A stretch of 64,000 nt of DNA from an uncultured Acinetobacter sp. (lineage in GTDB: Bacteria > Pseudomonadota > Gammaproteobacteria > Pseudomonadales > Moraxellaceae): contig NZ_CANQLZ010000001.1 of assembly GCF_947624825.1 (NCBI RefSeq), forward strand, positions 1-64,000. The letters are read 5' to 3'. The position numbers and the translations under genes were made by a program. Positions 1-8,603 of this stretch are shown piece after piece. A model generated the notes under the pieces. It saw only the letters and a program-made list of their open reading frames with translations. It searched no databases and was not told the DNA's origin. The first letter of the stretch is position 1; each line of letters begins with the position of its first letter.

Positions 1-39
1 TACTATGATAAGATTAACCCGTTAGGTCAGGTGGCCTAA
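1..39 (+). CDS. Possible C-terminal end of the IS3-family transposase OrfB (partial)
   Basis: The first frame of the window reads YYDKINPLGQVA and stops at TAA (37-39), 38 bases before the putative right inverted-repeat end at 77. IS3-family OrfB genes usually end a few tens of bases before the right repeat, so this fits the last 12 codons of the transposase. The stretch is too short to prove. If this end is instead the left repeat, the reading frame is accidental. Confidence 0.35.
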   Translation, partial: YYDKINPLGQVA

Positions 40-77
40 CTTAAATAAAAAGTCTCCGACAAACCCGGTACGGTTCA
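1..77 (+). mobile_element. Terminal fragment of an IS3-family (IS51/IS1236-like) insertion sequence
   Basis: Read on the minus strand from position 77, the sequence begins TGAACCGTACCGGGTTT and continues GTCGGAGACT. This resembles the terminal inverted repeats I remember for the IS51 group of the IS3 family, which includes Acinetobacter IS1236; that match is from memory and was not searched. The element body lies outside the window to the left. Position 77 is exactly where the neighbouring cytochrome b561 reading frame loses homology, and the terminal TGA of the element supplies its stop codon. An internal inverted repeat (GTTAGG/CCTAAC, 21-40) lies inside the element end. The target-site duplication cannot be checked because the other end is not present. 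Confidence 0.6.
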
Positions 78-455
78 CAACTCAAATAGATATAAAACTG
101 GTGCAGGATGTCCTGCGCTCCAACTAAATAAACAGCCGGTTACCGGCAATGCAATCAACATAAAATATAAAGCCAAATGACCCAAATGCGCCATTTTTTT
201 CATAAAAGGGCTCATGGTGTCGGGAAGTTGCGGTACGGGATGGGTATAGCGCCAAAAAAGGCGTACCACCAATAAGAAAATAATTACGGTAGCAATATTT
301 TTATGTAAAGTGATGACATTGCCTTTGAAGTCACCATCGACCTCATAAGACAAAAAATTCCCACTATAAAAACCAATCAGCCATGCTGCAATAAAAATAA
401 TAGCCATAATCCAATGTAAGTACTGTGCTGTACGGGTGTAATATTTTTGATCCAT
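78..455 (-). pseudogene. Cytochrome b561, truncated by insertion sequence
   Basis: Encodes 126 residues of a cytochrome b561-type diheme membrane protein, which passes electrons between quinol and other acceptors in the inner membrane. Three hydrophobic segments are visible, with candidate heme-ligand histidines in YLHW (about residue 14), TLHK (about 51) and HLGHLAL (about 93). Full-length family members have about 175-180 residues and a fourth helix carrying the last histidine. Here the frame ends after VLYLFEL, precisely at the end of the adjacent insertion sequence, whose first three bases TGA act as stop. The fourth helix and final heme ligand are therefore missing, so the gene is probably inactive. 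The start ATG at 455 is well placed at the beginning of homology. Confidence 0.75.
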
Positions 456-658
456 GTTGTTTTAAACTCGTCTAAATAAAGATCAGTATAAGATGTATTT
501 TTGTTTCAGCACATACTGTGCATGCAACGCTCTATTCATGTCATTGAAACGCTAGTTGCTGTTATTTTACCCATCTAAATGGGGTATGCATGTCTTATAT
601 AACAACATTTGGGCACAATAGCGCCATACATGTTGTATAACCATTTGGGAAAATGATC

Positions 659-1051
659 GTGAAAAAATTACTTGCTGTGGTAGCACCTTTTGTTCTTGCT
701 TTAACTGCCTGCGCAACAACCGATGGCACAACTGCTACAGGTCAAACTTCACCTACAGTCGGTGCACAGCAATTGGCAATGGCAGCGGTAAAGGTAGGCG
801 TACAGGCTAAATGCGTTACCGAAGTTGAAAACAACAGCTATTGGAAAACTGCCTCGCAACTGTTAACACAAACCCAAAAGCAAGAGCTACAAACTGAAGT
901 TTGCGGCTGTGTGGGCGAAAAAGCCACTACTTCAGTGACTGCAACAGATTTAGTTATTGCTGCGATGGATAAAACCTCACAAGCCAATTTAGCCACTAAA
1001 ATAGTGACGAATACCTTAAATGCGTGTGTGGTTGAAACTTTAAAAAACTAA
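659..1051 (+). CDS. Small predicted lipoprotein of unknown function
   Basis: About 130 residues. The N-terminus is a signal peptide ending in a lipobox (LTAC, Cys about residue 18), which predicts a lipid-anchored envelope protein. The mature part is Ala/Thr-rich at first, then contains paired cysteines (KCVTEV and VCGCVGE) and a C-terminal cysteine, which could form disulfides in the periplasm. I do not recognise a named family. The GTG at 659 is preferred over the in-frame ATG at 653, because a GGGA ribosome-binding site (647-650) is spaced eight bases from the GTG but only two from the ATG. A terminator-like hairpin follows the gene. Confidence 0.65.
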   Translation: MKKLLAVVAPFVLALTACATTDGTTATGQTSPTVGAQQLAMAAVKVGVQAKCVTEVENNSYWKTASQLLTQTQKQELQTEVCGCVGEKATTSVTATDLVIAAMDKTSQANLATKIVTNTLNACVVETLKN

Positions 1052-1071
1052 GTCCTTAAATACACCCCAAA

Positions 1072-1107
1072 AGCGATCTTAAGCTGTGTCTTAGGGTCGT
1101 TTTTTTA
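1072..1107 (+). terminator. Intrinsic terminator after the small lipoprotein gene
   Basis: CGATCTTAAG and CTTAGGGTCG pair around a CTGTGT loop (with G-U pairs) and are followed by a run of seven T. The run ends at an ATG (1107) that is in frame with rnhB. The hairpin therefore argues against 1107 as the rnhB start. Confidence 0.7.
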
Positions 1108-1127
1108 TGAACAAAAGTGAGAACAAT

Positions 1128-1706
1128 ATGTTAATTGCAGGTACAGATGAAGCAGGGCGAGGGCCTTTAGTTGGTTCGGTGGTGGCAGCAGCAGTCATTT
1201 TAGATCCAAAAAATCCGATTACTGGTTTAAATGACTCTAAAAAACTCACCGAAAAAAAACGTGAGCAATTATTTATTGAGATTCAAGACAAAGCTTTAGC
1301 ATGGTCAATTGCCCAAAGTAGTGCAGCAGAGATTGATGAGCTTAATATCTTACAAGCCTCTTTACTTGCCATGCGCCGTGCTGTAGAGGGCTTAAGCATT
1401 CAACCGGAACATGTTTTGATTGATGGCAACAAGCTAGTGCAAGGTTTAAGCATGTCTTGCGAGGCTGTGATTGGGGGGGATGCTTTACATGCTGAGATTT
1501 CAGCGGCGAGTATTTTAGCCAAAGTGACCCGTGATCGCCAAATGCTTGAGCTTGATGCACAGTATCCGCAATTTGGTTTTGCCAAGCATAAAGGCTATCC
1601 GACCAAAGCACATTTTGCCGCTATTACAGAGCATGGCGTAATTCTTGAACACCGTCGTAGTTTTGCACCAGTGCGTAAAGCTTTGACCGAGCAGCAATCA
1701 CAATAA
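1128..1706 (+). CDS. rnhB: Ribonuclease HII
   Basis: Degrades the RNA strand of RNA-DNA hybrids and incises at single ribonucleotides in DNA. The protein starts [16 protein letters not shown], which contains the catalytic DEAGRGP motif. It continues with LIDGNK and an [15 protein letters not shown] segment that carry the other acidic active-site residues. Length about 192 residues is normal. ATG 1128 is chosen over 1107 because GTGAG (1117-1121) lies six bases upstream and the homology begins there, whereas 1107 lies inside the T run of the previous terminator. It faces csrA across a short convergent gap. Confidence 0.92.
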   Translation: MLIAGTDEAGRGPLVGSVVAAAVILDPKNPITGLNDSKKLTEKKREQLFIEIQDKALAWSIAQSSAAEIDELNILQASLLAMRRAVEGLSIQPEHVLIDGNKLVQGLSMSCEAVIGGDALHAEISAASILAKVTRDRQMLELDAQYPQFGFAKHKGYPTKAHFAAITEHGVILEHRRSFAPVRKALTEQQSQ

Positions 1707-1709
1707 AGC

Positions 1710-1749
1710 GATGTCGCAAAAACGTTTAAAGCGGCATAAATGCCGCTTT
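1710..1749 (-). terminator. Terminator between convergent rnhB and csrA
   Basis: An inverted repeat AAAGCGGCAT/ATGCCGCTTT (1728-1737 and 1740-1749) is followed, reading the minus strand, by AAACGTTTTTGCG. It fits termination of csrA. Confidence 0.6.
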
Positions 1750-1767
1750 AGGAGAAAAACATCGATC

Positions 1768-2022
1768 TTAACGATTGTAGTTATTCTGTGAGAAATCACC
1801 TTCTTCAAAAGTAGGTTGATAATCTTGGTCAAGGTGCTGTAAATGCTCATGCATGGCACGCTCATGTTGAATGCGTTGGTAAATTTCTTCACGATGCACC
1901 GACACTTCTTTTGGGGCGTTTACACCAATACGAACTTGGTTACCTTTAACACCAAGCACAGTCACGCTGACTTGGTCCCCAATCATTAAAGTTTCTCCGA
2001 CACGTCGGGTCAGAATCAGCAT
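1768..2022 (-). CDS. csrA: Carbon storage regulator CsrA
   Basis: Small dimeric RNA-binding protein that controls translation and stability of mRNAs by binding GGA motifs in leaders. The 84-residue product begins [16 protein letters not shown] and has the family core, including the VRIGV and [10 protein letters not shown] segments that form the RNA-binding face. Acinetobacter CsrA carries a longer C-terminal tail than the 61-residue E. coli protein, as seen here (residues 61-84, Gln/Asp/Asn-rich). An AAGGAGA ribosome site lies just upstream of the start. It lies downstream of lysC and alaS on the same strand but is separated from lysC by 258 bases and a hairpin. Confidence 0.95.
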   Translation of the reverse strand: MLILTRRVGETLMIGDQVSVTVLGVKGNQVRIGVNAPKEVSVHREEIYQRIQHERAMHEHLQHLDQDYQPTFEEGDFSQNNYNR

Positions 2023-2182
2023 GCTTATCTCCTTGCCAAATGCTATAAACTGCGATTTTTAAAACGTAAAACACAACCTTGAGAATGAAAAGTATTCATC
2101 TAAAAAGATGTATCGCATTATATGCTATATAACGCAATATCTATTTTATATAGATTTACAAAAATCCTTATTTGCTAATATA

Positions 2183-2224
2183 ACAGAGCCACTATAAAAG
2201 AAAATATAGTGGCTCTGTTTTTTT
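2183..2224 (+). terminator. Strong hairpin with T run on the plus strand between csrA and lysC
   Basis: A perfect 14-base-pair stem ACAGAGCCACTATA/TATAGTGGCTCTGT with an eight-base loop is followed by six or more T on the plus strand. Both neighbouring genes are on the minus strand. On that strand the hairpin is followed only by TTATATTAGC, so it may act weakly as the lysC terminator. The strong orientation has no annotated transcript to end. Confidence 0.7.
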
Positions 2225-2280
2225 GTAGCATTTGGCAACTACAGCTAAAATCAACTTATTTTTCAAAGCTGATGATCGCA

Positions 2281-3561
2281 TTAAGCACGTACGCTAGATT
2301 CGCCTGATTCGCGGTCTAAACCAAATGCGGTATGTAGGGCACGTACTGCAAGTTCAAGATAATTTTCTTCAATAATCACAGAAATTTTGATCTCTGAAGT
2401 TGAAATCATTAAAATGTTAATGCTCTCATCGGCAAGTGAGGTAAACATTTTGCTTGCCACACCCGCGTGTGAACGCATACCCACACCCACGATCGATACT
2501 TTTACGATATCATCGCGTGTAGACACTTCACGCGCGCCAATGTTTTGCGCTGTTTCTTCTAAGATTTTTTTAGCTTTAGCCAACTCGCTGCGGTTGACCG
2601 TAAAGGTAAAATCAGTCGTACCATCTTCTTCTACGTTTTGGATGATCATGTCGACTTCGATGTTCGCATCACCAATTGGCTTTAAAATTTTAGATGCAAT
2701 ACCCGGCTCATCAGGCACGCCTAAAATTGTTAATTTTGCTTCGTCACGGTTAAATGCGATACCCGAGATAATTGGTTGTTCCATGTTGTCTTCCAATTCA
2801 GTAGTGATAAGTGTTCCGACGTTTTGTTTAAAGTCTTCGTCAAAGGCGCCATCGTTGTCATTGTCAAAGCTTGAAAGTACACGTAGTGGCACTTGGTATT
2901 TACCTGCAAACTCAACCGAACGAATTTGTAGTACTTTTGAACCTAATGATGCCATTTCAAGCATTTCTTCAAATGAAATACGATCTACTTTTTTCGCTTT
3001 TGGTGCAACGCGTGGGTCAGTGGTATATACACCGTCTACGTCGGTATAGATTTGGCATTCATCTGCTTTTAATGCTGCCGCCAATGCCACACCTGAAGTA
3101 TCTGAACCGCCGCGACCTAAAGTTGTGGTGTTACCCTGAGCATCAAAGCCTTGGAAACCTGCCACTACAATCACACGACCTGCATCTAAATGCTCAGTCA
3201 TAACGTCGGTATCAATTGATTCAATACGTGCTTTGGTAAATGCGCTGTCGGTTCTAATCCCGACTTGACGACCTGTTAAAGACTTCGCCGCAACACCAAT
3301 TGAGTTCAATGCCATTGATAACATGGAAATCGTGACCTGTTCACCCGTAGACACCATTTGGTCTAATTCGCGTGGGTCAGGGGTCTCAGTAATGGCTTTC
3401 GCTAAAGCAAGTAGACGATTGGTTTCGCCACTCATTGCCGATACTACCACCACCACCTTGTGGCCGTGGTCATGCCAGCGCTTTATACGACGAGCAACAT
3501 TTAAAATGCGCTCAGGAGTACCCATTGAAGTACCGCCATATTTTTGTACGATTAATGCCAT
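2281..3561 (-). CDS. lysC: Aspartate kinase
   Basis: Phosphorylates L-aspartate, the first step toward lysine, threonine, methionine and diaminopimelate. The protein (426 residues) begins MALIVQKYGGTSMG, with the KYGGTS nucleotide/aspartate motif. It has a kinase domain over roughly residues 1-245 (TTLGRGGSDTSGVA and DVDGVYTTDPR visible) and two C-terminal ACT domains (about 265-420) that normally bind feedback effectors. ATG 3561 is used because AAGGA (3567-3571) lies five bases away; the upstream in-frame TTG at 3576 has no support. It sits between alaS and csrA on the same strand, as in other Acinetobacter. Confidence 0.93.
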   Translation of the reverse strand: MALIVQKYGGTSMGTPERILNVARRIKRWHDHGHKVVVVVSAMSGETNRLLALAKAITETPDPRELDQMVSTGEQVTISMLSMALNSIGVAAKSLTGRQVGIRTDSAFTKARIESIDTDVMTEHLDAGRVIVVAGFQGFDAQGNTTTLGRGGSDTSGVALAAALKADECQIYTDVDGVYTTDPRVAPKAKKVDRISFEEMLEMASLGSKVLQIRSVEFAGKYQVPLRVLSSFDNDNDGAFDEDFKQNVGTLITTELEDNMEQPIISGIAFNRDEAKLTILGVPDEPGIASKILKPIGDANIEVDMIIQNVEEDGTTDFTFTVNRSELAKAKKILEETAQNIGAREVSTRDDIVKVSIVGVGMRSHAGVASKMFTSLADESINILMISTSEIKISVIIEENYLELAVRALHTAFGLDRESGESSVRA

Positions 3562-3658
3562 AACTATCCTTACCAAGTAAATAAGTCACTAGACTTAAAA
3601 CACTTACACATATTTGACGCTGCCGATATAGCAGCCTCATATACCACGTTGCTTATTC

Positions 3659-3835
3659 AATATATCTTGTTAGGCGAGATATATTAAAGATACTTAGTGT
3701 CTGCAAGACTACATTGAGTCTTGCAGGACTCCATCATTATTATCATGTCAGGTTTAGCTTCATCAAAAAATCAAACTAAACTTCACAAGTGTTTGCCTTT
3801 TATACAATGAACAGGGTAGAACCCTCATACCCTGT
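3659..3835 (-). promoter_or_regulatory. Three hairpins in the alaS-lysC intergenic leader
   Basis: The 296-base gap upstream of lysC contains three perfect inverted repeats: AATATATCT/AGATATATT (3659-3667, 3677-3685), CTGCAAGACT/AGTCTTGCAG (3701-3710, 3717-3726) and ACAGGGTA/TACCCTGT (3811-3818, 3828-3835). The last is close to the alaS stop and may end that transcript. The first two lie in the presumed lysC leader. None has a clear T run. I do not recognise a lysine riboswitch consensus. Confidence 0.45.
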
Positions 3836-3857
3836 TATTTTGGCCGTATAAAAAAGC

Positions 3858-6536
3858 TTATTTTGCTGCAAGCCAAGCTGCTAAATCAGCCATCACTGGA
3901 GCAAATTTTTCGTTGAAGGGCGCGCCACCTTGTGCTAAATCAGGTTTACCACCACCTTTACCACCAAGCTCAGTTGCAAGATGTTTGATAATGTCACCTG
4001 CTTTAATAGACGCGGTAAAGTCTTTTGCGACAGAAGCAAGTAAGCTGACTTTGTCACCTTCTACTGCTGCAAGCACAATCACTGCATTGTCTAATTTTGA
4101 TTTCACACCGTCATGTAGGGTACGAAGTGATTTGGCATCCATACCTTCAACTGTGGTGATTAAGGTTTGACGACCTGCAATCTCTTGAACTTGGCTTAAT
4201 AATTCAGCCGCTTGTAAGCTGGCTAATTTTTGATTGAGCTGTTCAATGTGTTTTTGCAAGCTTGATGCTGTGGCACTTAAAGCTTCTACTTTTTCTAAAG
4301 TTTGGTCTTTTTGCGCTTTTAACAGCTCATTAATGGCATGAATGTCACGATCGGCTTTTTGTGCAGCTGCAACAGCTTTACTGCCAGTCACCGCTTCAAT
4401 ACGACGCACACCTGCAGCAACACCACCTTCTGAGGTGATTTTAAACAAGCCAATGTCGCCTGTACGCTTAACATGAATACCGCCACAAAGTTCGATTGAG
4501 AAGTTTTTCTCTTCAATCACTGAACCCATCGCAAGTACGCGTACTTCGTCGCCATATTTCTCACCAAACAACATCATTGCGCCTTTGGCTTTGGCAGATT
4601 CAATGTCAAGCAGTTCAGTAGTGACTTCTGTATTGGCAACCACTTCAGCATTTACAAGACGTTCAATTTCTTGCAATTGTTCAAAGGTCACAGGTTGGTC
4701 GTTGGCAAAGTCAAAACGTAACACGTCAGAGGCAACCAATGAACCTTTTTGTTGAACATGTGAACCTAAGATTTGACGCAGCGCAGCATGTAAAAGGTGC
4801 GTTGCAGAGTGATTACGCGCAGTTGCAGCACGAATATCTGCTTTAACCACAGCTTCCACATTTTGAGTAACTTTTAAGTTACCCATGGTCACAATTCCTT
4901 GGTGAACGAACGCGCCACCAGATTTTTTGGTGTCTTGCACTTCAAAAATACCTGTATCGTTTTTAAAGATACCTGTATCACCAATTTGACCACCACTTTC
5001 TGCATAGAACGGTGTTTGGTTTAACACGATAAGCGCTTCGTCGCCTTCAAGCACTTCATCGACTTGCTCACCATCTTTATAGATGGCGATAATTTGACCT
5101 TGGCCTTGAGTTGCATCGTAACCATCAAACTGCGTTTCGCCTTCAACGTTCACCACACTGTTGTAGTCAATGGCAAACTTACCTGCATCACGCGCACGTT
5201 GACGCTGTGCTGCCATTTCAGTTTCAAAGCCCGCTTCGTCAAGGGTTAAATCACGTTCACGCGCAATGTCAGCAGTTAAGTCAGTTGGGAAACCATAGGT
5301 GTCGTAAAGTTTAAATACTACTTCACCCGGAATCACTGAACCTTTTAAGTTGGCAAGTTCACCTTCAAGCAATTTCAAACCTTGCTCTAGAGTTTTTGCA
5401 AATTGCTCTTCTTCTTTTAACAGTTGCGCTTCAATGCGTGCTTGGTTGGCTGCCAGTTCTGGATAAGCTTCACCCATCACTTCAATTAAAGGCTGCAACA
5501 TTTTGTGGAAGAATGAACCCGTTGCGCCTAACTTGTTACCATGACGCACCGCACGACGGATAATACGACGCAATACATAACCACGACCTTCGTTTGAAGG
5601 ATTCACACCATCGGCAATTAAGAATGAGCATGAACGTGCATGATCGGCAACCACTTTTAAAGAGGCAGGGTATTCAACAGGCTTACCTGTTTCTTGCGCT
5701 TTGGCTTCAAGTTCAGTGGTGTCGAGACCAATGATTTGAGCTGCCGATTTGAGTAAGTGTTGGAACAAGTCAATTTCGTAGTTTGAGTTGACGTGTTGTA
5801 AAACTGCAGAAATACGCTCTAAGCCCATACCTGTATCAACAGATGGTGCAGGAAGAGCATGAAGTACGCCATCAGCGGTGCGGTTAAACTGCATGAAGAC
5901 GTTGTTCCAAATTTCAATGAAACGGTCGCCATCTTCTTCAGGTGTGCCCGGTAAGCCACCCCAAATGTGATCGCCGTGGTCAAAGAAAATTTCAGAACAA
6001 GGACCACAAGGGCCAGTATCACCCATTGCCCAGAAGTTATCTGATGCGTATTGACCGCCTTTGTTATCACCAATACGGATAATGCGTGACGCATCTAGAC
6101 CAATCTCTTTGTTCCAAATGTCAAACGCTTCATCATCGGTGTGATAAACAGTGGCGTATAATTTGTCTTTAGGTAAGGCTAACCATTCATCTGAGGTTAA
6201 AAATTCCCATGCATATTGAATGGCATCGCGTTTGAAGTAATCACCAAACGAGAAGTTACCTAGCATTTCAAAGAAAGTGTGGTGACGGGCTGTATAACCG
6301 ACATTGTCTAAGTCATTGTGCTTACCACCGGCACGTACACATTTTTGTGAAGATGTTGCACGTACATAATCGCGCTTTTCAAGACCCAAGAAGCAGTCTT
6401 TAAACTGGTTCATACCAGCGTTGGTAAACAATAACGTTGGGTCATTGGCGGGTACCAGAGAACTCGACGCGACACGTGTATGGCCTTTTGTCTCAAAAAA
6501 GCGCAAATATGCTTCACGAATTTCAGCTGATGTCAT
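3858..6536 (-). CDS. alaS: Alanine-tRNA ligase
   Basis: Charges tRNA-Ala and edits mischarged Ser/Gly. The product (892 residues) begins [19 protein letters not shown], the usual AlaS start; an upstream in-frame extension to 6590 adds 18 non-conserved residues. Visible parts are the class II catalytic core (residues 1-250, with [13 protein letters not shown] and a [12 protein letters not shown] segment), the editing domain with zinc-type residues HSATHLLH and [13 protein letters not shown], then a coiled-coil and the C-terminal DHHA1 domain ending in [14 protein letters not shown]. It is the first gene of the alaS-lysC-csrA strand. The length and all motifs look intact. Confidence 0.97.
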   Translation of the reverse strand: MTSAEIREAYLRFFETKGHTRVASSSLVPANDPTLLFTNAGMNQFKDCFLGLEKRDYVRATSSQKCVRAGGKHNDLDNVGYTARHHTFFEMLGNFSFGDYFKRDAIQYAWEFLTSDEWLALPKDKLYATVYHTDDEAFDIWNKEIGLDASRIIRIGDNKGGQYASDNFWAMGDTGPCGPCSEIFFDHGDHIWGGLPGTPEEDGDRFIEIWNNVFMQFNRTADGVLHALPAPSVDTGMGLERISAVLQHVNSNYEIDLFQHLLKSAAQIIGLDTTELEAKAQETGKPVEYPASLKVVADHARSCSFLIADGVNPSNEGRGYVLRRIIRRAVRHGNKLGATGSFFHKMLQPLIEVMGEAYPELAANQARIEAQLLKEEEQFAKTLEQGLKLLEGELANLKGSVIPGEVVFKLYDTYGFPTDLTADIARERDLTLDEAGFETEMAAQRQRARDAGKFAIDYNSVVNVEGETQFDGYDATQGQGQIIAIYKDGEQVDEVLEGDEALIVLNQTPFYAESGGQIGDTGIFKNDTGIFEVQDTKKSGGAFVHQGIVTMGNLKVTQNVEAVVKADIRAATARNHSATHLLHAALRQILGSHVQQKGSLVASDVLRFDFANDQPVTFEQLQEIERLVNAEVVANTEVTTELLDIESAKAKGAMMLFGEKYGDEVRVLAMGSVIEEKNFSIELCGGIHVKRTGDIGLFKITSEGGVAAGVRRIEAVTGSKAVAAAQKADRDIHAINELLKAQKDQTLEKVEALSATASSLQKHIEQLNQKLASLQAAELLSQVQEIAGRQTLITTVEGMDAKSLRTLHDGVKSKLDNAVIVLAAVEGDKVSLLASVAKDFTASIKAGDIIKHLATELGGKGGGKPDLAQGGAPFNEKFAPVMADLAAWLAAK

Positions 6537-7030
6537 AAAACGAGTACTCACAACCAAGTCACTCCATAATTTCTGATTTGGCAAAAGCATAACAGTTTAA
6601 TACGGCAAAAAAAGCCGAACTGTTACACGGGGCTTAAATATTAAAAAACGACAAATTATACCCAAAAAAGTGCTATCCACCAATGCTTTTAGCCCGATTG
6701 GCTGACAATTGCCAAGTACAATATTTTAAGTGCAAGGTGTTGTGGTCAAACGGTAATCTTTGAGGTACTGATACCAAACGCATGACCCTCAAGCGTTGGG
6801 ACTCGGTAACGTGTTCATTTTTTACTTGTTTTAACGCATAAAGTAAACAAAAAAGGGGCATATTTTTAATTTTTTTGCAATTTAGTCAAATTTAATTTCA
6901 ATATATTAGAATTTAATTCTATTTTGTTGGTATTTTGGGCATTAAGCGCGTTTAGTGTGCAAATTTTTCTCTCTTGTTTTGGTTAAATCCATTAACATAA
7001 GCCCGCTAGTAAAATGAAAAAGGAACGCGC
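6537..7030. other. Intergenic region between alaS and the GAPDH-family gene
   Basis: About 490 bases between divergent genes, so it should hold both promoters. The part from 6860 to 6960 is very AT-rich. A short CGGC/GCCG hairpin lies at 6603-6617 and TTGGC/GCCAA at about 6697-6715. AGGA at 7021-7024 is the ribosome site for the next gene. I see no convincing reading frame or RNA gene. Confidence 0.5.
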
Positions 7031-8056
7031 ATGCAACGGGTAGCCATTAATGGGTTTGGACGAATTGGCCGTAATGTATTACGTGCATGGTTTGAGCATC
7101 CTACACAATTTAATTTTGATTTAGTGGCCATTAATGACATTGCAGATGTAGAGACCTTAGTCCATTTATTTAAATACGACACCACCCATGGACGTTTTAA
7201 TGGTGTAGTAGAGCTTGAACAACAACACAACGCCACCTTTTTAAAAATTTGTGCAGCCAATAAATCGTTGCGTGTTCAGGTGTTGCAATGTAAACAACCA
7301 TGTAACTTACCATGGCAACCATTGAATGTAGATGTGGTGCTTGAATGCAGTGGATTATTTCGCTCAAGAGCTGCTGCCACAGAACATATCAGCGCAGGTG
7401 CTAAACGCGTGATTATTGGCGCAGCCCCGTTTGATACAGTTGATGCTGCCATTGTCTATGGTGTCAATCATCATGAAGTCAAAGCATCTGATCAAATTAT
7501 CTCTAGTGTGTCGTGTACCACCCAAGCCTTAGTGCCATTGGTGAAAATTATCGATGATGCCTTTGGGATTGAAAGTGCATTAATGACCGAAATTCATGCT
7601 GTTACCGCCGATCAATCGGTGTTGGATCATGCGCATCGTGATTTACGTCGTGCACGTGCTTCGGGTCAAAATATCATTCCGACCACATCAAGTGCTTTAG
7701 GTGCACTCAAACGGGTTTTACCTAAAATGGATGGGCGGATCGATGGCTATTCAATTCGTGTGCCGACCATTAACGTAGCCGCGATTGATCTCAATTTTAT
7801 TGCACAAACTACAATTGATGTGACGCGTTTAAATCAAGTCTTAAGCCAAGCCGCACAAGGGGACTACGCTTGTATTATGCAAGTCACCGATGAACCTTTG
7901 GTATCATCTGACTTTAACCATTCGCCTTATTCATTGATTGTAGATTTAAATCAAACCATGGTGGTCGGGCAGCAAGCCAAAGTTTTTGCATGGTATGACA
8001 ATGAATGGGGCTATGCCAACCGTTTGTTAGATCTTTGCCAATCGTTTGAGGACTAA
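7031..8056 (+). CDS. gap: Glyceraldehyde-3-phosphate / erythrose-4-phosphate dehydrogenase family protein
   Basis: NAD(P)-dependent dehydrogenase of the GAPDH fold, acting in lower glycolysis/gluconeogenesis or, if an erythrose-4-phosphate dehydrogenase, in pyridoxal phosphate synthesis. The protein has the N-terminal Rossmann start VAINGFGRIGRNVLRA, the catalytic cysteine in SVSCTTQALVP (about residue 160), RVPTINVAAIDL and the C-terminal WYDNEWGYANRLLD. Several segments (DQSVLDHAHRDLRRARASG, PLVSSDFNHSPYS) resemble E. coli Epd more than GapA. The usual SCTTNC motif reads SCTTQA here. Length 341 residues is complete. AGGA lies six bases before the ATG. Substrate cannot be decided from the sequence alone. 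Confidence 0.8.
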   Translation: MQRVAINGFGRIGRNVLRAWFEHPTQFNFDLVAINDIADVETLVHLFKYDTTHGRFNGVVELEQQHNATFLKICAANKSLRVQVLQCKQPCNLPWQPLNVDVVLECSGLFRSRAAATEHISAGAKRVIIGAAPFDTVDAAIVYGVNHHEVKASDQIISSVSCTTQALVPLVKIIDDAFGIESALMTEIHAVTADQSVLDHAHRDLRRARASGQNIIPTTSSALGALKRVLPKMDGRIDGYSIRVPTINVAAIDLNFIAQTTIDVTRLNQVLSQAAQGDYACIMQVTDEPLVSSDFNHSPYSLIVDLNQTMVVGQQAKVFAWYDNEWGYANRLLDLCQSFED

Positions 8057-8059
8057 ACT

Positions 8060-8365
8060 ATGCTGCTATTGGCGATGATCCTGAGTTTCACTGCATTGGC
8101 GTTATGCATATTTTTATATCAAAAAATGCAGCAACGCGTGCAGACCACTGAAACAGCGCTTGAACATGCCACTCAAAAAACCGCGCATTTAGAGCAGCAT
8201 TTAAGTCAAACCTTGAGCCTTATTCAAGACATGACGCAAAAGATGCAGCAACAACAGCACATACAGACACAGCAAGCCACGCGCTTACAACAGCTTGAGC
8301 AGCAACATGCGCAATTGGTTGAGCTGATGACTCAATTGGTCAAAGCACAGCAAAAAGCGCCTTAA
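8060..8365 (+). CDS. Membrane-anchored coiled-coil protein, unknown function
   Basis: A 101-residue protein with one N-terminal hydrophobic segment (residues 1-20), then a Gln-rich heptad-like coiled coil to the end (many Q, L and H). It starts three bases after the GAPDH-family stop with GAGGA (8048-8052) seven bases upstream, so it is almost certainly co-transcribed and coupled to that gene. No catalytic motif is seen. It may form an oligomeric membrane-tethered rod, which is an inference from composition only. Confidence 0.6.
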   Translation: MLLLAMILSFTALALCIFLYQKMQQRVQTTETALEHATQKTAHLEQHLSQTLSLIQDMTQKMQQQQHIQTQQATRLQQLEQQHAQLVELMTQLVKAQQKAP

Positions 8366-8534
8366 GAAAAAGCGGCGTTAAAACATTGCAAAGTGCAAGT
8401 TCAGCAGATCTTTTTTGTTTAGACGCTTTGAGATAAAAAGCTCTAGATTCGCTCATTGCTAAGATTATTTATGATTTTTAAGTTTTGGCAAAAAAGACGT
8501 GTGCAAGCACTAAACTATCGTGCTAGACTAAGAG

Positions 8535-8560
8535 AAATCGGGTGTGCTCCCGATTTTTTT
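8535..8560 (+). terminator. Intrinsic terminator upstream of hisZ
   Basis: AAATCGGG/CCCGATTT around a TGTGCT loop, followed by T7. It ends 43 bases before hisZ and leaves little room for a separate promoter downstream, so it could also act as a leader terminator for hisZ. Confidence 0.8.
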
Positions 8561-8603
8561 ATGCGGATTTTGTTCCGCGCTGACAAGAATTTAGGTTTAC
8601 AAC

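Noticed and set aside
2040..2224. CsrB/RsmX-type regulatory RNA next to csrA
   Set aside because: The stretch lacks the repeated GGA-in-loop motifs expected of CsrA-titrating RNAs.
3577..3857. Lysine riboswitch in front of lysC
   Set aside because: Hairpins are present, but I could not find the conserved lysine-aptamer core by eye.
6673..6861. 62-codon minus-strand frame in the alaS-GAPDH gap
   Set aside because: No ribosome site, no recognisable motif and low-complexity context; probably chance.
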